Below are positions 11,938 through 24,245 of a stretch of DNA of 64,000 nt, piece by piece (position 1 is the stretch's first letter; every line of letters starts with the position of its first letter). The stretch lies in the NCBI GenBank assembly GCA_036924085.1, contig JAVGWX010000002.1, positions 87,625,704-87,689,703 of the forward strand, given 5' to 3'. This DNA is from Ariolimax columbianus (Eukaryota > Mollusca > Gastropoda > Stylommatophora > Arionidae). The notes beneath the pieces were generated by a model. That model did not search any database and was not told the DNA's origin. It saw nothing but the letters and a program-made list of their open reading frames with translations. A program made the translations under genes and the position numbers.

Positions 11938-12325
11938 GAGTTCAAATACCTGCACATATTTTTATTTGTAGAAGATGGAAAGTCTGACAGAGAAATTGAC
12001 ATTATATTTTAGGAAAACTTTGGAGTGACTTATCACCTGTTACTACTGTTTAAACACGCAAACATCATCTTGACCTATAACTGGCAAGCAATTTATTTAT
12101 ACAAACTATGTCAATGCCAAACTTGGTCGGTAATCAAGGAACTGCAGAACAGAATTACAAAGTGTGAAATGAAGTGTCTAGGAAAAGCCATTAGTGTCAC
12201 CAGAAGATACAAAAAGAGAACATCAGAAACATTAGGAGAGCTACGACTTTGTACTGAATACATCTACAGACGTAATATACAACTGGGCGCTTACAAAACA
12301 AAGAACATAGGACTACGGAGCACGT
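11938..12325 (+). pseudogene. RT C-terminal remnant
   Basis: FKYL followed by VEDGKSDREID resembles the RT block after the catalytic palm (FKYLG...G-x-x-x-EI). Downstream QTWSV, KELQNRITKCEMKCLGKAIS matches the E-W-T/S...R-I-...-E-M-K-C-L-R-K segment of endonuclease-RT retroelements. The palm core is absent. Only short open stretches remain and the identity of the clade is unclear. Confidence 0.6.
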
Positions 12326-12515
12326 GAAGAACATGTGCCAGATTGAAAGATGACATAAAAGAAATCCAACAGCAACGCAGACTTTCAACAACTGAAGTTT
12401 TATATCCTCGTTCCATGAAAAACAATTTAAGCTCCTCACGATTCTCAAAATGGCACAAGTACATGGAGAAGTGAAGTAAGTAAGATACAGAGCTTGTTCT
12501 TATTCTTCTTACATT

Positions 12516-12660
12516 GAAGATCCATCAAGAATGATGTGGGGCGTTTATATTTTTACATTGTCAAACATCAACCTGAAGATCCATCAAGAATGCAGTGGGG
12601 CGTTTCTATTTTTACATTGTCAAACATCAACTTTAAGATCCATCAAGAATGCAGTGTACG
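12516..12660 (+). repeat. 59-bp tandem repeat, about 2.4 copies
   Basis: Units start GAAGATCCATCAAGAATG at 12516, 12575 and 12634 and are nearly identical over 59 bp. Confidence 0.85.
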
Positions 12661-12784
12661 GCTTCAGTGTATTGATATTTTCATAGTGTGGTACCTTTAC
12701 TTTTCAAAGGTCTACATAGACGTCATAAGGGAGCTGGATATAGAGAAAAATAACTCGTAAAAAGCACAATGTATCGGAAACTAA

Positions 12785-13022
12785 AATACGTTAGGACACA
12801 TCAAACGTCACAACGGTTTAGAAAAAAATAATTCTACTCGTGGTTATAGTGCCTGGAAAACGAGGCATAGGCAGACGGGAAGAGGCTATGGACACACGGC
12901 ATGATTTGCTGGAAATGACAATTACGGAAGGGTGAGATCTGGCCAAATATCGAGTCTTACTGAGTGTGGCTGTGAAGAGAGGCGATGTTCAGCAAATTAT
13001 ATGTTACATGATGATGATGAAC
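12785..13022 (+). pseudogene. RTE-like element 3' end with ATG tail
   Basis: LGHIKRHNGLEK followed by broken-frame remains of the basic GRGRPRRRW-type segment is the last part of an RTE-like endonuclease-RT product. It ends at an (ATG)n tail at 13007-13021. A better preserved relative is on the minus strand at 44065-44710. Several frame breaks are present. Confidence 0.65.
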
Positions 13023-13840
13023 ATGAAAATATCTAAAGAAAATAGTTATCAACGATATTATGGGGACTCTCATCTAGCTTATTTTTCTGACACATTTCGT
13101 TGTCTAAAAGAATAGACTCACAGAACGCTTTGACAGTCTGGGATTATCGGTTTATCGCGAAAGGGGGGGGGGGGGGTGGGATTAGCATTTCCGTGTGCTC
13201 AAGAAAAAGTCCAGCTCGGTGCGTGGCAGCGGCAGGTCGATCACATCACTGTCTGTCCCCTTAGAAATGAAATCTAGGCCTGCATTATTCTTCCTCGCAT
13301 CCAACATATGCTTACAAGAAATTAGGTCCCCTTGCAGTCTGTTTTCGTTGCCTTCCGTTAATAGTTGGTGCCATGATTAATAATAATAATTATCGCCTAG
13401 GCATCTAAGGCCCGTGTCTTCGATCATCCACTGCCATGTTATAACTGCTGAGACTTGTAACCAAACCTCGTCCAATGTTAAAGGGGAGACCGCTTTTTGC
13501 CGGAGACATGTAGAACGGGGGCGACCCTTCCCACTCCTCCAGCCGGCCGGTAAGAGACCGTTGTTATACTTAGCTTACATTGGACATAATCTGGTAAACC
13601 GAAATATCCTGGTCCAGTTGAACCACATGTTAGAACACAGACAGGCGGCGGCAAACAAAAGTGTCCGAGATGGAAAGAAAACTCGTCATTGCAGGTACTT
13701 CGACATTGCGGACAAAATCAAACCACCAGATATCGAGAATGCATCGCTGGTTGCGTTGTGAAAGGCATAAAATCTTGGTATGTCCCTTTAAGTCGAGTCC
13801 AAGTCTTTGAACCATACAGCCATCATTGATCTCTTCATTT
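13023..13840. other. unassigned DNA
   Basis: No domain or array recognised. A poly-G tract of about 18 bp lies near 13160. Open frames at 13195 and 13414 show nothing recognisable. Confidence 0.35.
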
Positions 13841-13844
13841 TCAC

Positions 13845-15200
13845 AGAGATGATCCAGGAATTAAACCGCCTGCTTCATGTCGCTTACATCTACCTCAAGA
13901 ATGCATTTGACTCCGTGGACATATCTGTCAAATGGAGTCCTTAGAACAAATGGAAGTTTCCACATACTCCAAGGATAATTGAACATCCGCACCCCAACAC
14001 TGGATCAAGAGTTCGCTTGAGTCACAATCTCTTCAACAGGTTCTTCACATCATCCTGTGTCAGGCAGGGATATGTTCTCGCCTGGGCATTGTTCTGCTAC
14101 GCCATGGACTGGAACATTTCTCAGTTGGAGACGTACAACCCACGATTCAGCATTGAACAGCTGGATGTGACTTATCTAGACTACGCAGACGATAAAGTCA
14201 CACCATGTTTCCGCTCTTAGACCTTGACAGAACCACAGGAGCTCCTAGATCATTTTTAATTGTGATTAGGTCTCCACATCTATGGGGGGGAAAAAAACAA
14301 GATCCAAAACTTTCTTGCAATCCCACAGTGACAGGAATCATTGTTGATAGCAGCCATGAACATCCACACAAGATTTGAAGTACGCAGACAGCAAGCAAAA
14401 CTCTTGCGCGGTAATTCACCAGTGAAATCATTTCAAGAGACAGCCTGCCTATCTCATATCTGAACGCCCTGCCTGTCTCATATCTAGACGGTCTGCCTGT
14501 CTCATATCTAGACGGCCTGCCTATCTCATATCTAGACGGTCTGCCTGTTTCATATCTAGACGGCCTGCCTGTCTCATATCTAGACGGCCTGCCTGTCTCA
14601 TATCTAGACGACCTGCCTGTCTCATATCTAGACGACCTGCCTGTCTCATATCTGAACGACCTGCCTGTCTCATATCTGAACGGCCTGCATTAAGTATGAA
14701 CTCAGTAGAGGCTTACACTGTATCTACTGTATGTCTCCGGACCATGAGCTATTCTCAAGTGAAAAGTGTCAGACATGTACTCTCACCAAACCACAAGAAA
14801 GAAAAATCATGGTATGCGAAATGATGAATTTGAGAAAAGATGCCGTGGTCACAGGGCTGGACAGAGTACGAAACAAATTAATCAGACGGAAAGTGGCTGC
14901 AGCACTGTGCATGGAATACAAGGAAATGCAGAGAATAAAATTATTCCGACACCTGACAAGAATGCAACAAAAGTTACCAGCTGCTCGTATCTATAATACC
15001 ATATATGAGGATTGCAGAGCAAGAGGCAGACCACGAAAAAGATGGATAGATGGTATCAGTGATACACCGAAGAAATACAGAATGACAACATCACCGGCGA
15101 CAAAGCTGGCACACGACAGGAAATGACACCTCACCCATCTCGTCTAACGACACAACGTGGATAGAAAATGATGATGACCATGATGATGATAATGATGATC
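13845..15200 (+). pseudogene. RT remnant with YADD box and ATG tail
   Basis: Pieces in order: AYIYLKNAFDSVD (RT motif A with its Asp), SCVRQGYVLAWALF (motif B), LDVTYLDYADD (motif C, YADD at 14182-14193), LGLHIYGGKKT (motif D-like), then a 24-bp minisatellite. The C-terminal tail follows at 14731-15126 with LFRHLTRMQQK, ARIYNTIYEDCRARGRPRKR and LAHDRK. A degenerate (ATG)n tail closes it at 15168-15199. The core catalytic Asp pair is kept, but many stops and frameshifts and the interrupting array make it non-functional. It belongs to a different family from the zinc-finger RT at 8378. Confidence 0.8.
14435..14692 (+). repeat. 24-bp minisatellite, about 11 copies
   Basis: Units of 24 bp contain CCTGCCTGTCTCATATCTAG. 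Minor changes are C/T and A/G transitions. The array lies between the palm and tail pieces of the RT remnant. Confidence 0.92.
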
Positions 15201-16030
15201 AGAGACGTAGTGAGGCAGTCCATATTTGCAGCTAGAAGACGATTCGCATGATCCAATGGTATAATCAGGTCACAAACAATGAGGTCACCTGGTCGAACAA
15301 GCCTCGATGACGCATTCTCCATGCTGAACCATATCTTCTCTCCCTGTGGACGTCCCCGCCCACCAGCTCTTGAAGCAGGCCATGGATATCTGGGATGGAA
15401 AACGACTCCCTCCAGCTTGTTCCCGATCCCGCAGCCGTCCTAGCAAAACCTGGCTAGGTCAGATCTCAATGAGATCATCATCACTGAACGTAGACTGGGA
15501 CTCCACCATTCATCACGGTCATTGACGATCGGCCTGACTGACCCTTATAGCCTAAGCAATCTACATATCTACCTATCAATTGAAATGATACATAACTGGT
15601 ATTGGTGATAGCTGCAGGCGTTTTTGCACTTCCTCGTCTGTTGGACACATTCGCAGTAGATAAACTTTCTGTAATCATATCAATTGCCAACAAAGGCAAA
15701 GATAGTTGTTATATAACAGTCCAGTCCAAGTGGAGGCAATGCTCCTGATACGTGTTCCTAGAATCACTTGCAATAAACGTTTATATATTGTACAAAAATG
15801 TTTTGGGATAATGTAATTATAATAAACGGCACTAGAAATGCCAAAAGAAATGTGTTTAACAATGGTTTATTTTTTGGTGTACAACTGAAGTGTCCGTGTG
15901 AATGATTTGTACGCGAAATGTGACAGGAATTATATTAGGGCATGTATCAATATTGTCTTTGATTGTTCGGTTGTAACATAAATAATTGAATGGAAATGAA
16001 AGGACAATTACTGTTTTTAACAAAATTGTC
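15201..16030. other. unassigned DNA
   Basis: Nothing recognisable; scattered short open frames only. Confidence 0.35.
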
Positions 16031-16034
16031 AATT

Positions 16035-16300
16035 GTCCGTCGCTTATCAAGGCAAGGTAAACGGTCAAATATTGAGTACTTGGTTAAATATCAAGGCACA
16101 GTGGTCAAATTTCAAGGCAAAGTGGTCAAATTTAAAGGCACAGTAGACGTTCAAATATTAATGCAAAGTAGATGGTCAAACATTGGGGTACAGTAGTAAT
16201 CAAACATTAAGGTACAGTAGTCTATCAAACATTAGGGTACAGCAGTCGATCAAACATTGGGGTACAGTAGTCAATCAAACATTGAGGTTCAGTAGATGGT
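16035..16300 (+). repeat. about 25-bp degenerate minisatellite
   Basis: Roughly ten units of GTCAAACATTGGGGTACAGT or its variants. Early units (TCAAATTTCAAGGCA) are more diverged than the later ones, which suggests ongoing expansion at the right end. Confidence 0.8.
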
Positions 16301-16429
16301 TGATCAGAAAGCACGGAAGACAGTCAGCAGCAGAATTATTGAAAATCACGTAACTTCTTAACGTACCTTAACGTCTGCATATTGGCATATACATCTCTAC
16401 ATAGTATGTACACAGCCAGTTTCTTATTA

Positions 16430-16720
16430 TTCACTTCATCTAAAAAAAACTATATGCATTCAATTTCTTATCGACCTTCCCCCTACTATTTTCTATGACA
16501 ATGCATTCCATGCATTCCCCATTCTTTGACAAAAAAATATTTCCTAATGTATAATCTGGAACTTTCTTTAGTTAGTTTGTAGCTATGCCATCGTGTTCTT
16601 GTAGACGACTGTATTTTGAAGAAAAAAAACTTGTTATAGTCTAATTTGTTATAGTCTCATGACTATCTTTTAAAGTTGATTATTAAATCACCTAGAATTA
16701 ACTGAACTGGTTACTGTGAA
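16430..16720 (-). pseudogene. CR1/L2-like RT extreme C-terminal remnant
   Basis: The minus strand contains, in broken frames, the pattern R-x-DLI...(F)K, then a spacer, then EIFFCQRMGNAWNALS. This corresponds to the conserved C-terminal block (...F-F-x-x-R-V-x-x-W-N-x-L-P...) of CR1/L2/jockey-type RT products. It is very decayed. A similar block on the plus strand is at 39455-39660. Confidence 0.5.
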
Positions 16721-16804
16721 TGACGATTATTGTCTATGATGATTGGTGTACCATATTGTTAAGATATCTTATGGAAAAAATATGCTACTAGAGTTGTGCC
16801 AACT

Positions 16805-17185
16805 CATTTAAATGCTTTCCGACTTGATAGCTCTTGAATACACATTGGCCCGTATATTACACTCAAACTAAGACTTGATAGCTCTTGAATACACATTGGC
16901 CCGTTCAATACACCAAAACCAAGACTTGATAGCTATTGAATACACATTGACCCGTATATTACATCCAAACTAAGACTTGATAGATCTTTAATACACACTG
17001 ACCCGTATATTACACTCAAACTAAGACTTAATAGCTCTTTAATACACACTGACTCGTATATTTCACCCAAACTAAGATTTGATAGCTCTTTAATACCCAC
17101 TGACCCGTATATTTCACCCAAACGAAGACTTGTTTGTGGTTTAACCCCCATTGACCCGTATATTGCATCCAAATTGAAGATTTCC
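16805..17185 (+). repeat. 51-bp minisatellite, about 7 copies
   Basis: Units of 51 bp contain AAGACTTGATAGCTCTTGAA and a CCCGTATATTACA block. Because 51 is divisible by three, a 17-residue periodic frame stays open on the minus strand (16933-17394). It has no start of its own outside unique DNA and is not called a gene. Confidence 0.9.
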
Positions 17186-18490
17186 ACCAACAGATTCCGC
17201 TTGTGGGTAATTCTCTTAAATATGGTTTTGCCTGTAAAGGCGTCATGTCGATTTAGAAACAATAACTTCCATAATGTTCGATTATCCAGCGTAATATGCC
17301 AGGGTCTATGTGTATGACAAGGACAAGAATAGCACCACTGCCTCACAGAGAGCATGTCGTAAGAGGCGACTAACTGTGTGACATGGCATAACACTGGTCA
17401 TGATTAGGTTATTTGTTAAGAGCAGCATAGATGGCGCCTAGCAGGCATTAGGTCTACTTTGCTCTAGTGTTTGAGTCTATTAAAATGCACTCACTCGCAC
17501 ATCATTTAACCACCCTCCATAGTAGAGTAATAAGCTACTCGAGCCTAACCCGCTAGGCAGGAACATCTTTCTTCTAGCTACACTCAGCTCCCGCCAGAGA
17601 TGGAACACGCACAGGGATTATGTCCCTGTAGAAGAACAGGTCAACTAAGACTAAAACGTGCGATCAAATGTAATATTATGAAAACACTGAAGAAAGAAGA
17701 AAAATAGCTAAAACAGCTGGAGATAGACTTGTATGTTATATTGTATCCTGTTATGGTATGCATATTTATTGTCATTATCTGCTGTAGGTCACTGAGACCT
17801 AATCAACTATTGACGTCCCGTCAATATTACTAGCATCTTCTATACACATCCCATGCTCGTGCAGAAAATTTACGAAAACCATGTTCCAGAATCCTCTGTA
17901 AGGCACTTCTCACGGGGCAGTCCATTTTCAAGTAAACAATAGGGGGTGGAGGCAAGGGCGGGGAGGGGGGGGGGTTTTGCAGCCGGACAGAAGTAATAAA
18001 ACCAACCAGTACTTGCCCTCTGATCAGGAAAGAGATGGCCAATGACAACCCTAGATCCATCAGCCAGACTCCTCCAACATGGGGCGTGAACATTCTAATC
18101 ATCCGCTAGCCACGCTGTGACAAAACTACACAACTGGAATGAGAAACTTGTTGTCTACGGACACTGCAGAGTCTTTTGGGGGGATCGCTGTGATCGAGAA
18201 GTAAGACACTCACCTATCAAAGCTAAGAACAGAAACGTTGAGCGATCGAATCCCCGCACTTTTTCAAGCATCCCCTTGTTTCACTTTAGATGGGACCTGA
18301 GTGCCTGCATCCTGAGTTACCTCCAGTCATATTGACTTATGTCTTGCCACTTGTCCAATGTGACTCGGGACCAGAGAGTGAGGTTGATGACCAGGGCTGT
18401 TTCGTTCTCACTGAAATCCAAGTATATCGCAAGTTACATCATCAAGACAAAACACCGTCTGATGATGTCACCCTCATGGTTTGCAATGGG
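17186..18490. other. unassigned DNA
   Basis: No domain recognised. A poly-G tract lies near 17960-17975. ORFs here are under 100 codons and lack known motifs. Confidence 0.35.
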
Positions 18491-18494
18491 CGAC

Positions 18495-18795
18495 AAACTA
18501 TTATGTTATGTTTTTATTGTTATACTATGTCATATCATAGTACGCCGCGTTCGGTTATATTGTTTGCTATTGTTATACTATGTTATATCATAGTACGCCA
18601 CGGTCGGTTATATTGTTTGTTATTGTTATACTATGTTAAATCATAGCACATCACGTTTTGTTATATTATGCTTGTTAGTTAATGTTCTCTTTCTGTTAAG
18701 CTATGTATGTTAATGTATGTAATGTTTATGTGCATGTGTATGTTTATGTTGTGTTATGTCATGTTGTGTTATGTTTACGTTATGCTATGTAGAGC
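18495..18795 (+). repeat. 53-bp repeat passing into TGTTATG-type repeat
   Basis: Three 53-bp units (ATTGTTATACTATGT... with ATCATAGTACGCC) are followed by degenerate TGTTATG/TATGTT runs. The latter resemble the pentamer arrays at 52680 and 59372. Confidence 0.8.
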
Positions 18796-19650
18796 CAACA
18801 TCACAGCACTCCAGGCAGATTCACACATATTTAGTTTCCTTCAATACATACGAAACGGCATTGGTGATGACGGCCCCAACTGCTCGCTCTCAGTCTTTGC
18901 TCCCTGCTCGACCTAGGTTATAATGCAACCCTTTTAATCTGTAGATTTCTCATCACCTGATTGCTAAAACAACTAGTTATTGATTGCTTTAGGTATGTCT
19001 TCTTGTCTTTTACTATGGTCACCAAAATTGATTTTTTTTAAACCAGAATATCAGCTCGATGTATTCTGTAAGCATGTCCAGACCAGACAGTCCCACAATC
19101 CCGTAAAGGCTTTAGGCTTTTATATCCGGCCCCCACTGTTGGCTCACGGCCAGATAGATCTGAAGTAGGTCATGGTTGGCTGTGCAATACTTTATGCTCC
19201 ATCGTTTGCTTGTGTATGGCCGTCTGTAGTTTAGATTACAGATGGCCATGGCTTGTGGCTTCTGCGTCGTTCGTTCTGAAATAGACGTTGTGACGTTGGG
19301 TCGTAGTTTAAAGCGAGGCTGTCCTATTTGCGTCTTCGGCTAACTTTTTTGGGTGTCGGATTTTTCGTCACTTGGAAGAGGAATATAGTCTTTGTCCGGT
19401 CTGCTTTGCTGGCACAATGCAAGTGGCCATCTGAGTGGCTGTCAGGCAGTCAGCGAATTGACTGTTACATCTTCGACCCGATTGATCCATCTAAGTTGTC
19501 CACTAGTGTCATTGCGACACGTTGGTTCATTTACTAAATAATGGATAATTGTTTCAAATACTTCCTATCTTAAACTGAGTCAAATAGGGATGTGTGCTGG
19601 ACAAAATGCTCTTCGGCATCATATCTGCTGCGACGCAGTCACTAGGATGT
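18796..19650. other. unassigned DNA
   Basis: Nothing recognisable on either strand. Confidence 0.35.
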
Positions 19651-19654
19651 CTCT

Positions 19655-20368
19655 GCCACCAGCGAAGAAGCGCAAAACAAGTTGGATGGACTATACGGCC
19701 TATCAGAACAAATAGGATTTATGAACGAAGGTCATAAATTTCACCAACACGCCTGCTATTATCCGGCTGCATGGAGAAGTAATACAGACAGTTTCACCTA
19801 TCTGGGAAACAAAAGGACTAAAGATGACTATACATCTAAGGAAATTTTCCCTCGCATTTCTTGATAAATGCAAGTCTTTTTACCCAACTAATGAACATGT
19901 GGAAATCAAAATAACTAAAGGAGCACACTAAACTCTTCTTGCTTAACTCCAACGTGTGAGTATTACCAATACTCACCTATGGATGGGAATGCAAGAAAAA
20001 AAAGGCATTGGAAAAGATACCTCGAGAAAAAGTGTCTCAGCAAATTGTTGAATATTGGATGCGGGAGGAATTCACTACCAATAAAACAATTAAAGAATCA
20101 ACAATATTAGAATGGTCAGCAACAGACTCGCTCTGCAAGCCTTTATGTGGTCATCATCTGGCAGCAGGAAAGGGAAACATTATAAAGAAACTCTCCGCCG
20201 AACAATCATCAGAGATGGCTCCATTATGGGTTTGTGCAACATTCATGAACTGCACAGAGGAGCGTCACGCGGATCAAACTGGAAAGCACTGGTTTCTGCC
20301 GTTTGTGCCGTGTATAGCACTTAATTGACATTGATTGATTGGTTGATTGATTGATTGATTGATTGATC
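19655..20368 (+). pseudogene. RT C-terminal remnant with TTGA tail
   Basis: Recognisable pieces: KLDGLYGLSEQIGFM-like segment, NTDSFTYLGNKRTKDD (the F-x-Y-L-G block after motif D), an LTYGWECKKKKALEKI segment, and the RNRLALQ.../GKHYKETLRRT tail. They are spread over shifted frames. A (TTGA)n tail at about 20328-20367 closes the copy, which is a typical short 3' tandem of such elements. No catalytic box is left in this fragment. Confidence 0.65.
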
Positions 20369-20379
20369 TGCCATCAGTG

Positions 20380-20850
20380 TAGACATCAGAAATGGGACGA
20401 AAAGAAACCTTTTTCAATCTGAAGCGCCTAGTTTCTCACTAATGTAAAATAGGCAACTATCTTAGATCTCATCTTTGCTGATGATTGCACCATTAGCACT
20501 CGTCGAAAACTAGACAATCAGGTCTCTTGAACGAGTTTCCAGCTGCACGGGCTAATTTTAGTCATACCGTCAACAAGACGAAAACGAAAGGTATGTTTCT
20601 TCCTGATCTAGAGAAGGATTTTCGTAAACTAATACATCAATGTACAAGGCAAACACTTTCATAGATTGACCTACCTAGACAGTGCTCAATTGATAAGTGA
20701 AAATCGACTCTGCAGCATTGGCGAGGCTAGTGCTGCTTTTGGAAGGCTAAGACTAGATGTTTGGGACCGACACAGTATCAAATTGCCATCAAGGTCAAGG
20801 TCTATCACTATGTTGCTCTCACAACACTTCTGATAAACATATAAAGTCTA
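20380..20850 (+). pseudogene. RT palm/thumb remnant with FADD box
   Basis: LDLIFADDCTIS places motif C (FADD) at 20474-20485. It is followed by TVNKTKTKGMFLPDL (motif D), a diverged F-x-Y-L-G region, and KVKVYHYVALTTLL, the conserved K-V-Y-...-T-L-L block that precedes C-E-T-W-T-V-Y. Stops interrupt it. By sequence it belongs near the zinc-finger RT family at 8378 and 58011. Confidence 0.75.
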
Positions 20851-21309
20851 TAGCAGACATTAAAGGAAGTGCAACCAACACTTGAACTGTCTCTGCAGGG
20901 TAATCGGGAGCTTCCTACAAAATAACTTCTTCTTCATCGATCAGCTGATGCTATGCTTCTAGTCCGGTGAGGTTCATGAAGGGGACTGTATGTTTCAGGT
21001 CTTCGTCGCCTGTCCCCCACAGCTTATCGAGCATGGTCGCTTTTTTCGAGGCCAGACTGCATCTTTTTGGCCTATTCTTGTAGAATATGTTCAGGTATTT
21101 GCTTTGGTGCTCCACAATCGCATGTGGAAGTGTCTCTGGGACCCATTCTGTGGATTTGGGAGGTGTGACCCCATTTGTTTGATATTTTTTGGCAGGCGAA
21201 AATTATCTGGTGAATTGCCAGGTCAATCCCAGTATTTGTTGCAACTGTTGGAAATATGAGGTTGCCTATTTTTTGGTACTGGTGGTGGTGGAAGTGTAAA
21301 TTAGAGCAA
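20851..21309. other. unassigned DNA
   Basis: Nothing I can assign. An 89-codon frame at 20990 shows no domain. Confidence 0.35.
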
Positions 21310-21645
21310 GGTAGACCCTCAGTCTGTGAGGCACCATGTATGCCGCCCCGCTAACCACATAACCAAGAGCTGCTTTTTACGACATATTCTGTGGAGCGAG
21401 AATCCCTCAAATAATTTGAGAACATTTTTTACTTGGATTTTACCCAAGCAGCGGACATAAAGCCTGCTCTTTTCTATTTCCAACTGACAAGGGATTTTTA
21501 ACGTCCGCGCCACTGTACACGGGTGTCTGATCTCAACAGTCAGGGAAAATGTTTACCCGATGGTCCACATGAAAAAATGCCGGTCTCCACTGTTATTTGA
21601 ACCCGAGGCCTCCAGCACCCGAGGCGAACGCCATACACTTGAGAA
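21310..21645 (-). repeat. SINE-like element with tRNA-like promoter box
   Basis: On the minus strand the right end carries GCCTCGGGTTCAAATA, which resembles a polymerase III B box. Downstream is a block with GACGTTAAAAATCCC. The length of about 330 bp and lack of coding capacity fit a SINE. I found no second copy in this window, so this rests on the B-box resemblance. Confidence 0.45.
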
Positions 21646-22485
21646 AATTGGGTCCCCCAGGGAGCTGAGAGCACCTAGTTTTAAATGGCGAACACACATT
21701 GTTAACCAATCTGAACACTTCTGAACGACAAAGCAACAGTCTAGGGCTCTGACGCATCAGTTCAGTGGGGCTATGACTCCAGGGAGTTGGGTCGTGGTTG
21801 CGTTGCCTTCGTTGCCACTCAACCTATCCAATGTGAGGAGGATGTGGAAACTGAGCCCTGATCTGTCTATAACACAGGAACAGATAGTGTATTCGTTGTT
21901 TGTTGTTTTGTTTGTTTTGTTGTTTTTGTTTGTTTATTTTTTTTTTATTGGGGGGGGGGAGGGGGGGGAGGTCACCAATAATTTGGTATATATTCAAAGT
22001 AGTAGTTGAATAGTTAATCATAATTATTACGTAATTATGGTTACAAAAATATATGGCTAAATAAAAACTAAAGGAGACTGGCGTGGGGTTTTGCGGGGCC
22101 TGTGAACTAATAGGCACAGGCCTCGCCTACACTGATTTTACCTTCTATGAAACGCTTCCACAGGACTGCAGAGCATAGCACACTACCATCACACACGGTG
22201 CTCAGATCGCTAATCCCTGAAAGTAGAATAAAACCACTGGGGCTGAGAGTCTGCGCAGTGCTCCAAAGCATGTGATGTTCAATAGTCAAATACTGAATAC
22301 ACACGTGTGTGTCTCACTGGTGATACAGCTTATCGTGTTAGGATTGGTTTTAACAAAGATGGGCAGTCACATATCACAATACAAACTGAGGCTCTCGCCA
22401 TTTCAACTCTTGTGATCGGCAACTATTTATTACTGCATTATCAGCATTGCCCAAAGTCACCATGTTATGGTCATATTTGTTCCCT
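21646..22485. other. unassigned DNA with poly-G tract
   Basis: A G-rich run is at about 21950-21970, next to a TTTGTTTG-rich stretch. No genes recognised. Confidence 0.4.
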
Positions 22486-22489
22486 TAGC

Positions 22490-22972
22490 GCCCTAGATCG
22501 TCAACATTGTCACATGCAGTCTCTAGACCGTCAACATTGTCCCATGCAGTCCTTGGACCGTCAACATTGTCTCATGCAGTCCCTAGACCGTCAACATTGT
22601 CCCATGAAGTCTCTAGACCGTCAACATTGTCCCATGAAGTCCATAGACCGTCAACATTGTCCTATGCAGTCCCTGGACCGTCAACATTGTCCCATGCAGT
22701 CCCTAGACCGTCAACATTGTCCCATGAAGTCCCTAGACCGTAAACATTGTCCCATAAAGTCCTTAGACGTCAAAATTGTCCCATGCAGTCCCTCGACCGT
22801 CAACATGGTCCCATGAAGTCCTTAGACCGTCAACATTGTCCTATGCAGTCCTTAGACCGTCAACATTGTCCCATGCAGTCCCTAGACCGTCAACATTGTT
22901 CCATGCAGTCCCTAGACCGTCAACATTGTCCCATGCAGTCCCTAGACCGTCAACATTGTCCCCATTGTCCCG
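22490..22972 (+). repeat. 30-bp minisatellite, about 16 copies
   Basis: Sixteen units of 30 bp contain GACCGTCAACATTGTCCCAT. Variants alternate CATGCAGTC and CATGAAGTC. A one-base deletion near 22768 shifts the register. The frame stays open by periodicity only. Confidence 0.95.
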
Positions 22973-22984
22973 AATAGGTGTTAA

Positions 22985-23200
22985 CAAGCACCTCGCTCTT
23001 AAGTGGCCCTTCAACCATAAAACATGTCCTCAAGTGGCCCTTTAACCATGAAACATGTCCTCAAGTGGCCCTTCAACCATAAAACATGTCCTCAAGTGGC
23101 CCTTCAACCATTAAACATGTCCTCAAGTGGCCCTTCAACCATAAAACATGTCCTCAAGTGGCCCTTCAACCATAAAACATGTCCTCAAGTGGCCCTGTCT
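22985..23200 (+). repeat. 31-bp minisatellite, about 7 copies
   Basis: Units start TCAAGTGGCCCTTCAACCAT and end in AAAACATGTCC. The array directly follows the 30-bp array after a 12-bp junction. Confidence 0.93.
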
Positions 23201-23834
23201 CTATAAATCTTGCCCTCATTCTGATATACGTTTGAGATCCCTACAGCATTAACCAGAAACAAAAGGAGAAGTCTGATTGTGGGGACAACAGCAACGCCAT
23301 TACAGATACCTGGCGTTAAGTTCCAACAGCAAACACAGAATTACCTCAGGCGACTCGTAACAGCCTTGAAGTCACAACCGACAAACACAAAAGGTCCACA
23401 TGAAAGATACTGGAGAACAACAATTGGTTGTCCATGGCTTGACGAAAGATTAACACTTGCCAGACGTCGGCCAGAGACATATTTTCCCATAGTTAATATT
23501 CGGATTTTTCTACATGTAAAGAACACAGCTACTGGACCATTGAAGACTTCACGAAGACAGTTTTTGCGGCTCAAGGACCAGGCGAGGACAATTTTGATGC
23601 CTCAAGGAACGCGTCAGGACAAGTTTGATATCTAAAGGGGTGTGTAACGACCTGTTTTATACCTCCACGGGTCATATGGAGACGTGAGGGGAAATCAAAT
23701 GTAACGATGTTGACCGGAATGTTTGGAAGTGTTAGAGTAAATTGTCTTTCCTTCAAGACAGTAACGTTAGCAAGTAACACAGTTTACTTTACACGCGTTA
23801 TAATAGAAACGTTCGGAAGTAACAAAGTTTATTG
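23201..23834. other. unassigned DNA
   Basis: A 118-codon frame at 23279-23635 shows no recognisable motif. Otherwise nothing. Confidence 0.35.
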
Positions 23835-24245
23835 TCTGTGTTTAATAATGGAAAAATAGCAAATAATGGAAAAGTAGCAAATAATGGACAAGTAGCAAAA
23901 AATGGAAAAAAGCAGGTAATGGAAAAATTAGGAAGTAATCGAATTCATTGTCTGTATTTAGTAATTGGAAAATTAGGAAGTAATCGAATATTTTGTCTGT
24001 GTTTAGTAATTGGAAAATTAGGAAGTAATCGAATTTATTGTCTGTACTTAGTAATTGGAAAATTAGGAAGTTATCGAATATTTTGTCTGTGTTTAGTAAT
24101 TGGAAAATTAGGAAGTAATCGAATATTTTGTCTGTGTTTAGTAATTGGAAAATTAGGAAGTAATCGAATTTATTGTCTGTACTTAGTAATTGGAAAATTT
24201 GGAAGTAATCGAATTTATTGTGTGTACTTAGTAATTGGAAAATTA
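23835..24245 (+). repeat. 45-bp minisatellite, about 8 copies
   Basis: Units of 45 bp contain GGAAAATTAGGAAGTAATCG. They are preceded by short AATGGAAAAGTAGCAA units of about 18 bp. The 138-codon open frame across it is periodic and not a gene. Confidence 0.93.

Noticed and set aside
16933..17394. 153-codon minus-strand frame with 17-residue repeats
   Set aside because: It is the translation of the 51-bp minisatellite.
22490..22972. CRISPR-like array
   Set aside because: The units are contiguous with no unique spacers, and the genome is eukaryotic.
23279..23635. 118-codon plus-strand frame between minisatellites
   Set aside because: No recognisable domain, no repeat of it elsewhere in the window, and no promoter or splice evidence; it could be chance.
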